Source: an uncultured Salinimicrobium sp.
Lineage (GTDB): Bacteria; Bacteroidota; Bacteroidia; Flavobacteriales; Flavobacteriaceae
Reading direction: 5' to 3'
DNA length: 6,426 nucleotides
Assembly: GCA_946887025.1 (NCBI GenBank)
Contig: CAMPJY010000134.1
Location: 1 to 6,426 of the forward strand
Positions 1 to 5,305 of this stretch are shown piece after piece. The position numbers and the translations under genes were made by a program. Position 1 is the first letter of the stretch. Each line of letters opens with the position of its first letter. Under the pieces are notes generated by a model. It had not been told where the DNA came from and did not search any database. It worked only from the letters and a program-made list of their open reading frames with translations.

Positions 1-69
1 CCTCTTGGGCTCGAACCAAGGACCCTCTGATTAACAGTCAGATGCTCTAACCAACTGAGCTAAGGAGGA
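1..69 (-). tRNA. tRNA-Asn (anticodon GUU), 3' end cut by window edge
   Basis: Read on the minus strand, the sequence folds as a tRNA. The 5' acceptor strand TCCTCCT is at 69-63. U8-A9 follow, then a D arm with GCTC/GAGC. The anticodon stem TCTGA/TCAGA encloses the loop CTGTTAA, so the anticodon is GTT, which decodes Asn. The T arm CTTGG-TTCGAGC-CCAAG is followed by AGG, the first three bases of the 3' acceptor strand. The remaining four acceptor bases and the discriminator base lie outside the window. It is transcribed away from the sulfatase gene. Its 3' end, where islands usually integrate, faces away from the locus described here. Confidence 0.95.
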
Positions 70-93
70 ATGTTGCAAGCATTTTTGCGGTTG

Positions 94-125
94 CAAATAT
101 AGGGTTATTTTTAAATTTCGCTAAA
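94..125 (-). promoter_or_regulatory. Bacteroidota-type promoter of the tRNA-Asn gene
   Basis: On the minus strand TATATTTG (101-94) is a perfect match to the Bacteroidota -7 consensus TAnnTTTG. TTTA (125-122) lies 20 bp upstream and matches the -33 TTTG at three of four bases. Transcription would start near 85-90, about 16-20 bases before the mature tRNA end at 69. The leader contains two direct copies of GTTGCAA (72-78 and 90-96) of unknown meaning. Confidence 0.7.
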
Positions 126-162
126 TAAATAATCAAAAAAGAAAAAGATTTTTAGGGGTTGG

Positions 163-190
163 AGTCGGAAGACCGAAGACTGTAGTCTGA
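163..190. repeat. four imperfect 7-bp tandem repeats
   Basis: The stretch reads as four consecutive heptamers: AGTCGGA, AGACCGA, AGACTGT, AGTCTGA. The last two contain the near-perfect inverted repeat AGACT-gt-AGTCT (177-188). Similar GGAAGACCGAAGAC-like strings are, to my knowledge, common in flavobacterial intergenic DNA, so this is probably a copy of a dispersed simple repeat and not a site specific to this locus. It lies downstream of the sulfatase stop but has no adjoining U-tract that would make it a good terminator. Confidence 0.6.
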
Positions 191-205
191 AGAAAAAGTT
201 CTCCC

Positions 206-247
206 GCAGATTCTGCTGATTTTCCTGCAGATCTCGCTGATCATTAC
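206..247. repeat. two imperfect 21-bp tandem repeats (GCAGATnnnGCTGAT)
   Basis: Two abutting 21-bp units begin GCAGATTCTGCTGAT (206-220) and GCAGATCTCGCTGAT (227-241). They match at 12 of 15 bases in that core, while the last six bases differ. On the other strand the motif reads like ATCAGCnnnATCTGC, a dispersed intergenic repeat often met in Flavobacteriaceae genomes (from memory, not searched). It starts a few bases beyond the sulfatase stop codon. A partial stem TCTGC/GCAGA is possible in the sulfatase transcript, but I cannot call it a terminator. Confidence 0.6.
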
Positions 248-253
248 ATATAA

Positions 254-1933
254 CTACTCCTCCCACGGGGGATAGTTGTCCGGATCCTCGCCCGCCAGCC
301 TTGCAAAATTGCGGTAGGCCTGTTCCACCTCCTCCGGGGAAGCTTTTTTGAACTCCTCTTCTGTCACCTTATATTCCTCCTGAAGTTCCAGAAGTTTCTG
401 GTGTAACTGCTCCCGTACATCGGCATATTCAGGATCCTCATAAACATTGGTAGTTTCCCGGGGATCTTCCTTCAGGTCATACATTTCCCAGGTGTCTATG
501 TTATCGTAAAAATGGATCAGCTTATATCGGTCTGTCCTTACCCCGTATTGTTTTTTAACCATGTGGAAGGCGGGGAAGTCGTAATAGTGATAATAAATGG
601 CATTACGGAAATCCTCAGCTTCGGTTTTCCCGGTGAAGAGTTCCCTGAAAGATTTACCCTGCATGTCAGCCGGAATTTCTGCTTCCGCAAAATCCAGAAA
701 GGTTGGGGCAAAGTCCAGATTCTGCGTCAGGGCAGTGATAACCGTTCCGGGTTCAATGGCTTTGGGGTACTGGATCATCAAGGGCATGGCGAGGGATTCC
801 TCATACATGAAACGTTTGTCGAAGTAGCCCTTTTCCCCGAGGAAGAAGCCCTGGTCGGTGGTATATACGATAATGGTATTTTCCATCAGGCCTTCCTTTT
901 CCAGGTAATCCAGGATCTTCCCTACCCCTTCATCGACGGCGGCTACGGTAGCCAGGTATTCCTGAAGGTAGCGCTGGCCTTTCCATCTGGCAAGTTCCTT
1001 TCCGCTTAGGTTCGCCTGATGAAAGGCGTCATTTTTCTTACGATAGGCTTTGTTCCAGATTGCTCGCTGTTCCGGGGTCATCCTTTCAAAATCGGTGGTC
1101 CATGGATTATGGGCCAAAGAATCAGTTCCCAGGCCGGCGCTCATCCGAAGATCGTGACCTTCGTACATATCCCTGTAAATGGTCTGTAACTGCTGTTTTG
1201 CTGCCAGCTGGTTCTCAAAATCCGGAAAGTAGGTCTCCGGAAGCGGAAATTCCACTGAATCGTACTTATGCAGGTGCCTGAGGGCTGGCATCCAGTTTCG
1301 GTGGGGTGCCTTATGCTGAACCATGAGCAGGAAAGGCTCCTCTCCTTTTGAATTTTCCTTGAGCCAGTCAATTCCCATGTCGGTGATGATATCAGTGGCA
1401 TAGCCTTCGATCCGCATCGTGTCTTCAGGAGTAATGAAATCGGGATTGTAATAATTCCCCTGGTCGTTGAGGATGGTCCACTGGTTGAAGCCCTGAGGCT
1501 TTCCGTGCAGGTGCCATTTTCCGAACAGGGCGGTCTTATAACCTGCCTCCTGAAGATATTTCGGGAACGTAGGCTGGGAACCATCAAAAGTTTCCCCGTT
1601 CTTTCTGAAACCATTGATATGACTGTGTTTTCCTGTGAGGATTACCGCTCGGCTGGGGCCACAAAGGGAGTTGGTACAGAAATTGTTATGAAACAGCGCA
1701 CCATTTTCCGCAATCCTGTCAATGTTAGGGGTGGGCGCCAACTGACTGATAGGATGCCCATAAGCGCTGATGGACTGGGCCGCATGGTCATCGGTCATGA
1801 TAAAGACGATGTTTGGCCTTTTTTGAGACGTATCCTCGGAGTCCTGTTGCGATTTTTTCTGGCTTTCACACCCGGTTAAAGTTACGGCTACCAGAAGCAG
1901 GAGGTATAACGGGGAAAAGGAAAATTTGGTCAT
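254..1933 (-). CDS. Cys-type S1 family sulfatase, lipoprotein
   Basis: A formylglycine-dependent sulfatase that hydrolyses sulfate esters, here probably on a polysaccharide or its oligosaccharides. Numbering from the chosen ATG at 1933 (559 aa): a lipoprotein signal with lipobox LTGC (C22); metal-binding TDD (D48, D49); the FGly signature C-G-P-S-R with C91 as the residue to be oxidised; K102; GKWH (K139, H141); HKAPH (H207, H211); and TTDQG (D360, Q361) leading into GYFDKRF (K373). These are the expected Ca2+ and sulfate-pocket residues. A C-terminal sulfatase subdomain of the DUF4976 type spans about 449-527. The reading frame stays open upstream to an ATG at 2047, but that would bury the signal peptide behind 38 extra residues, so 1933 is preferred. 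The tail after C22 (ESQKKSQQ) is not clearly an acidic surface-export signal, so a periplasm-facing location is slightly favoured. No maturase is in the window. The S1 subfamily and substrate cannot be fixed; N-acetylglucosamine-6-sulfatase-like enzymes share the DQGFFLGEKG region. Confidence 0.93.
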   Translation of the reverse strand: MTKFSFSPLYLLLLVAVTLTGCESQKKSQQDSEDTSQKRPNIVFIMTDDHAAQSISAYGHPISQLAPTPNIDRIAENGALFHNNFCTNSLCGPSRAVILTGKHSHINGFRKNGETFDGSQPTFPKYLQEAGYKTALFGKWHLHGKPQGFNQWTILNDQGNYYNPDFITPEDTMRIEGYATDIITDMGIDWLKENSKGEEPFLLMVQHKAPHRNWMPALRHLHKYDSVEFPLPETYFPDFENQLAAKQQLQTIYRDMYEGHDLRMSAGLGTDSLAHNPWTTDFERMTPEQRAIWNKAYRKKNDAFHQANLSGKELARWKGQRYLQEYLATVAAVDEGVGKILDYLEKEGLMENTIIVYTTDQGFFLGEKGYFDKRFMYEESLAMPLMIQYPKAIEPGTVITALTQNLDFAPTFLDFAEAEIPADMQGKSFRELFTGKTEAEDFRNAIYYHYYDFPAFHMVKKQYGVRTDRYKLIHFYDNIDTWEMYDLKEDPRETTNVYEDPEYADVREQLHQKLLELQEEYKVTEEEFKKASPEEVEQAYRNFARLAGEDPDNYPPWEE

Positions 1934-1955
1934 GATGCTTAAAATCTTAATTTTA
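1925..1955 (+). promoter_or_regulatory. candidate promoter for the SusR-like regulator
   Basis: TTTG at 1925-1928 is followed after exactly 19 bp by TAATTTTA at 1948-1955, five of six specified bases of TAnnTTTG. This fits the Bacteroidota -33/-7 layout. The -33 element lies inside the first codons of the sulfatase gene. Transcription would start near 1960-1965, downstream of ATG 1932/1935, which supports a later start codon (GTG 2019 or TTG 2010) for the regulator. Not proven. Confidence 0.4.
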
Positions 1956-1987
1956 CGAACCGGAAATCCATTAATTCCCGGAAGAAT

Positions 1988-2025
1988 CAAAGTAACAAAA
2001 TTTTTCTTATTGAATTTAGTGAAAA
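1988..2025 (-). promoter_or_regulatory. weak candidate promoter region of the sulfatase gene
   Basis: The promoter for the minus-strand sulfatase should lie upstream of 1933. Two imperfect -7 boxes are visible on that strand: TTACTTTG (1995-1988) and AAATTTTG (2003-1996), each with five of six specified bases. A TTTT at 2025-2022 lies 18 bp from the second box as a poor -33. If used, this promoter reaches into the first codons of the divergent regulator. No operator resembling the array at 4882-4975 is seen here. Confidence 0.22.
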
Positions 2026-4754
2026 CCCTTCCTCTTCTTTTTTTCACCGCATTCAGCCTGTACTTTCTCCCTTTAACAGCTCAGGATCTTACGCCCCCCA
2101 TTGAAAATTACACCTCCGTGGAGTATAAGGCGGGAAGGCAGAACTGGGGAATAGCCATTGATGAAAGAGGCCTGGTATACGTGGCAAATCACAAAGGGCT
2201 GCTGGTTTTCGACGGGCAGCGCTGGGAACTGCTTCCCCTGAAGAACAATGCCATTATACGTTCAGTATATCCTCACAACGGCAGGATCTACATCGGCTCC
2301 TATCAGGAATTTGGTTTTTGGGAAAAGGATACCAAAGGAAAATATCACTATACCTCCCTAATCCCCCTGCTGGGGGAATACCAGATGCAGAGCGAGGAAT
2401 TCTGGGAGATCCTTTCCTTCAAGGGCGACGTATATTTCCGCTCCTTTGGCGCCATCTATAAATATGACGGGGAAAAGGTGGAGGTGGTGAAGAATGTGGT
2501 GACAAACGAAATGGCCATATATAAGGATCAGCTCCTGTTGGCCAAAGGGAATGAAGGGCTTTATTTTCTGAAGGAGGACGGAACCCTTGAACCGCTGCCT
2601 CATCAGGAAATCCTTTTTGGAAAAACCATACTCGATATCGCAGTCCGGAAAGACGGCCTGCTGATTGGCACCAGAAACGGGATCTTTGAGTACACCAGTG
2701 AAGGCTGCAGGCTTTATGGGAATGAGCGCCTGAAGGATCTTCTGAATAAATATGAGCTGAACCACCTGATGGAATTCTCAAAGAACGAACTGGTCATAGG
2801 CACCGTTAAAAGCGGGATTATCCATTACAATGAAACTTCAGGAGATCTTCAGCTCTATAACAGGAACAAAGGCTTACAGAACAATACCGTTCTTGGAATG
2901 GCGCATAAGAACGGGGAGCTGTGGCTGGCCCTTGACAATGGGGTCGATGCAGTGGACCTGAATTATCCAATCAGGTTTTACAGGGATGACTCCGGGGAGC
3001 TCGGATCTGTTTACGATCTGGCTTTTTACCGGGACAGTCTTTTCCTTGCCAGCAACACCGGGGTTTACAAACTGGAAGAGGATAGATTGCAGATGATCGA
3101 GGGAGCCGAGGGGCACTCATGGAACCTGGCGAATCACGATTCTGTTTTATACAGCAACCACAATTCCGGAACCTATAAGGTAATGAATGGAAAATTCATC
3201 CCCATAACGGAGCGTACGGGAAGTTTCCAGATCAAGGAACCATGGGACCAGAAGTTTTTCATTGGCACCTATAACGGGATCGAAACCTACGAGCCTGCCA
3301 CAGGTAAAGTGAAGATCCTGAATGACGGGCGCTTTCCTGTGAGGCAGATGATTTTTGAAGATCCGAACAGGCTTTGGGCCACGCATGCTTATGAAGGAAT
3401 TTACAAGATCGAATTAAACCGGGATCGGGATTCCATACTTTCTGTGCGGAATTATGACCCAAATAAACAAGGCAGCTACAACGCGAGGATCTTTCAGATC
3501 AACCAGCAGCTGCTGGCGTTTATAAACGGGAGCTGGTATAAGTACAACAGTTTCCAGGACAAGCTGGAGGTATTCGATGATCTTGAAAAGATGAAGCATC
3601 ACCGGTTTCTCGGGTACCATGATTCCTTTTTCTGGTTTGTCAATGAAAAGAACAATGCACTTAAAATTACCGACCTGAAGGACCGGGAGCTGGTCATCTC
3701 TCCCGAAATGCTGAACCGTCGACTGGTTACAGGGAATGAAAGAATAGTCCAAAAGAACGACTCCATTTTCTATATCACCCTGCAGGACGGCTTTGCCAGG
3801 ATCAATTTCCCCGAACTGATGCGGCTTAACAATGAGAAAGCCGTTCCGGTGCCTATACTACAAGGGATTCAAGATAAGGTTCAGGGTTACGACCTTGACC
3901 AGAAGGCCGTAATTCCTTTCGTCGACGGACGGGAGCTGAGCATTCTGGCAGGTTTACCCTTATCCGGGGAGCATGACCTGCAATATCGATTAACAGGTGC
4001 CGACAGGATGGCCGGAAAAGTGGAGCAGGGAAAGCTGCTTTTCCGCAATCTGTCTCCCGGGAACTATCGACTGGACCTAAGGGGGGTGAGTCCGCAACAA
4101 AAGCATTCCGAGCTGGTTTCCTATGAATTTGAGATCCTGCCGCCCTGGTACCTGTCGAACCTCATGAAGGGACTGTACCTCCTGCTCCTGTTGGGGATAG
4201 CATACCTGATCTACAGACTGAACCGTTTGAAGCTGAAAAAGCACCGACGGGCGCTGGAGGAGAAATACGAAAAGGAGCACAGGGAAAACCTGCATAAGCT
4301 GGAGAAGAAGAACCTGCGGGAGGAAATAACCCTGAAGCGAAAGGAACTGGCCAATTCTACGCTGGTGGCAGCCAAGAAAAACGAGGTGCTGATGGAAATC
4401 CAGGGGGAACTTACCAAAGGCAGGGGCAACCTTGATGGGGATTACCGGATGAAACAGATCATGAAGCGGATCAACAGGGCTATCAACAACAGGGACGACT
4501 GGAAAGTCTTTGAGACCAATTTTAATGAGGTGCATGAGGATTTCTTCAAGGACCTGCTGGAGAAGTATCCTGAACTTACCAATAAAGATCTGAAACTCTG
4601 TTCTTACCTTAAGATGAACTTATCTTCTAAGGAAATTGCACCCCTCCTGGGGATCAGCGTAAGGGGAGTGGAGGTGCAGCGATACCGCCTGCGCAAAAAA
4701 ATGGGCCTGGATGCCAAGGAGAACCTTAATAATTTCCTGATTTCCCGGTTTTAA
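2019..4754 (+). CDS. SusR-like membrane sensor with Y_Y_Y domain and LuxR-type HTH
   Basis: A one-component transmembrane regulator of the type found beside SusC/SusD genes: the periplasmic part should sense a glycan and the cytoplasmic HTH should bind promoter DNA. Numbering runs from a TTG at 1926, the longest reading (942 aa): hydrophobic signal about 32-52; propeller-like sensor about 60-640 (for example QNWGIAIDERG from 72 and GLQNNTVLGMAHKNGELWLA from 316); Y_Y_Y domain about 680-742 with Y687, Y714, Y733 and the closing PPWY; one membrane helix about 747-763; basic/acidic coiled coil about 767-831; HTH about 884-930 with recognition helix near 911-926 (SVRGVEVQRYRLRKKM). There is no kinase or receiver domain, so it is not a hybrid two-component sensor. 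I prefer GTG 2019 (911 aa) because it gives a compact signal, MKTLPLLFFTAFSL..., and lies after the candidate promoter. ATG 1932 or 1935 would overlap the sulfatase start codon and give a long 48-50-residue leader. The predicted target is the SusC operon downstream. Confidence 0.9.
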   Translation: MKTLPLLFFTAFSLYFLPLTAQDLTPPIENYTSVEYKAGRQNWGIAIDERGLVYVANHKGLLVFDGQRWELLPLKNNAIIRSVYPHNGRIYIGSYQEFGFWEKDTKGKYHYTSLIPLLGEYQMQSEEFWEILSFKGDVYFRSFGAIYKYDGEKVEVVKNVVTNEMAIYKDQLLLAKGNEGLYFLKEDGTLEPLPHQEILFGKTILDIAVRKDGLLIGTRNGIFEYTSEGCRLYGNERLKDLLNKYELNHLMEFSKNELVIGTVKSGIIHYNETSGDLQLYNRNKGLQNNTVLGMAHKNGELWLALDNGVDAVDLNYPIRFYRDDSGELGSVYDLAFYRDSLFLASNTGVYKLEEDRLQMIEGAEGHSWNLANHDSVLYSNHNSGTYKVMNGKFIPITERTGSFQIKEPWDQKFFIGTYNGIETYEPATGKVKILNDGRFPVRQMIFEDPNRLWATHAYEGIYKIELNRDRDSILSVRNYDPNKQGSYNARIFQINQQLLAFINGSWYKYNSFQDKLEVFDDLEKMKHHRFLGYHDSFFWFVNEKNNALKITDLKDRELVISPEMLNRRLVTGNERIVQKNDSIFYITLQDGFARINFPELMRLNNEKAVPVPILQGIQDKVQGYDLDQKAVIPFVDGRELSILAGLPLSGEHDLQYRLTGADRMAGKVEQGKLLFRNLSPGNYRLDLRGVSPQQKHSELVSYEFEILPPWYLSNLMKGLYLLLLLGIAYLIYRLNRLKLKKHRRALEEKYEKEHRENLHKLEKKNLREEITLKRKELANSTLVAAKKNEVLMEIQGELTKGRGNLDGDYRMKQIMKRINRAINNRDDWKVFETNFNEVHEDFFKDLLEKYPELTNKDLKLCSYLKMNLSSKEIAPLLGISVRGVEVQRYRLRKKMGLDAKENLNNFLISRF

Positions 4755-4759
4755 AACTA

Positions 4760-4784
4760 AGGGAAACTCTGTATTTCATTCCCT
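4760..4784 (+). terminator. weak possible terminator after the regulator
   Basis: AGGGAA (4760-4765) can pair with TTCCCT (4779-4784) around a 13-base loop, six bases past the regulator stop. A U-rich TTTT follows only about ten bases later, after GGGC, so this is a poor match to an intrinsic terminator. Confidence 0.25.
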
Positions 4785-4881
4785 ACTCGGGCTTTTCATT
4801 ATCTGTTGTGTCTGGTTAACCTGTCCAATTCAGCCTGGATGGGGAATGCCCTTCCTCTTCCCAGGTCTGGGGCAAGAGCAA

Positions 4882-4975
4882 ATCAAAAACATGTCAGAAG
4901 CATACCAGAAGCATTATTTAATGGTTGTGATATGGTTCTGATATGGTTGTGTTATGTTTCTGATATGCTTTTAAC
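4882..4975. repeat. 11-bp-phased repeat array, 3 inverted + 5 direct copies of ATGnTTnTGAT
   Basis: Eight abutting 11-mers. On the minus strand: ATGTTTTTGAT (4892-4882), ATGCTTCTGAC (4903-4893), ATGCTTCTGGT (4914-4904). After a 6-bp gap TATTTA (4915-4920) come plus-strand copies ATGGTTGTGAT (4921), ATGGTTCTGAT (4932), ATGGTTGTGTT (4943), ATGTTTCTGAT (4954), ATGCTTTTAAC (4965). Positions 1-3, 5, 6 and 8 are identical in all eight copies; position 9 is G in seven. The two arms face each other and could form an imperfect cruciform. An 11-bp step keeps sites on roughly one helix face, as expected for cooperative protein binding. The array starts 128 bp after the regulator stop and ends 330 bp before the susC-like ATG. 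It is probably an operator array; the binding protein is not known. Confidence 0.85.
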
Positions 4976-5115
4976 ATAGCCATGAACCAGAGAATAATCG
5001 AACAGGATCAGAGGATATCTGGAAATCTGGAAGCTTGTTTTTTTTACTTAAGGAAATCCTAACGACATTTTTGGACCCATTTTTAACACAGAAGAAGGTT
5101 TTGTTTATGGAAAAA

Positions 5116-5135
5116 ACTACTACATTACTACTACA
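5116..5135. repeat. 9-bp direct repeat ACTACTACA with 11-bp step
   Basis: ACTACTACA occurs at 5116-5124 and again at 5127-5135, separated by TT, so the step is again 11 bp. It lies about 60-80 bp upstream of the TAnnTTTG box at 5196, a plausible place for an activator site. The sequence differs from the ATGnTTnTGAT array, so it would be a separate site or a simple-sequence coincidence. Confidence 0.45.
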
Positions 5136-5170
5136 AATGGCTAATTTTAGATTCATAAGTTTACTTCATA

Positions 5171-5203
5171 TTCAGGTTATTTGATTGATAGACAGTATAT
5201 TTG
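5171..5203 (+). promoter_or_regulatory. candidate promoter of the susC-like gene
   Basis: TATATTTG at 5196-5203 matches TAnnTTTG perfectly. At the expected 19-21 bp upstream only TTCA (5171-5174) is present, a poor -33, which would fit an activator-dependent promoter. It would give a leader of about 95 bases. An alternative closer to the gene is TTTC (5247-5250), 19 bp, TATATTTA (5270-5277), giving a leader of roughly 20-25 bases. I cannot choose between them from sequence alone. Confidence 0.4.
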
Positions 5204-5226
5204 GCTTTTATTTCAGGTTTGATGTA

Positions 5227-5237
5227 ATGGTTTTGCG
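5227..5237 (+). promoter_or_regulatory. possible solitary copy of the array motif
   Basis: ATGGTTTTGCG matches all seven conserved positions of the array core (ATGnTTnTG) and lies 69 bp before the susC-like start, just upstream of the weaker promoter at 5247-5277. With seven fixed bases a chance match in about 550 bp is not rare (a few percent), so this is only suggestive. Confidence 0.3.
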
Positions 5238-5305
5238 CTATATCGATTTCGTAATCAGCGGATGCGAAGTATATTTAATCAACATTTTAAGAAAAACTTA
5301 AATTT

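Larger units (their letters stand above)
4755..5305. other. 551-bp regulatory intergenic region between regulator and susC-like gene
   Basis: No convincing gene is seen on either strand. Contents in order: a weak hairpin AGGGAA/TTCCCT just after the regulator stop; the 11-bp repeat array (4882-4975); a T8 tract at 5038-5045, preceded by the small stem CAGA/TCTG (5009-5021) but too far from it for a confident terminator; a 9-bp direct repeat (5116-5135); a perfect TAnnTTTG box (5196-5203) flanked by two TTCAGGTT copies (5171-5178, 5212-5219); and a second, weaker promoter nearer the start codon. The density of repeats suggests a control region, possibly with a long 5' leader. Confidence 0.7.

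Noticed and set aside
1..69. tRNA-Asn as an integration site that brought in the PUL
   Set aside because: Integration normally uses the tRNA 3' end, which points out of the window away from the PUL; no integrase or attachment repeat is visible.
512..1009. 165-codon plus-strand ORF inside the sulfatase gene (and similar ORFs at 1505-1879 and 1141-1614)
   Set aside because: They are shadows on other frames of a sulfatase whose catalytic motifs are intact along its whole length.
4077..4535. 152-codon minus-strand ORF opposite the coiled-coil region of the regulator
   Set aside because: Antisense shadow of a compositionally biased Lys/Glu-rich segment; no domain seen.
4882..4975. CRISPR array
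   Set aside because: The units are 11 bp and abut without spacers, with an orientation reversal; no cas genes.
4839..4979. 46-codon plus-strand ORF beginning ATGGGGAATGCC in the regulator-susC gap
   Set aside because: It runs straight through both arms of the 11-bp array, has no supporting upstream signal and no recognisable protein features; the repeat structure explains the open frame.
5009..5045. Intrinsic terminator or small RNA ending at the T8 tract
   Set aside because: The only nearby stem (CAGA/TCTG) is 4 bp and ends 16 bases before the T run; no promoter with a good TAnnTTTG precedes it.
4971..5156. 61-codon minus-strand ORF in the susC upstream region
   Set aside because: Low-complexity, A/T-rich, no recognisable motif, overlaps repeats; not supported as a gene.
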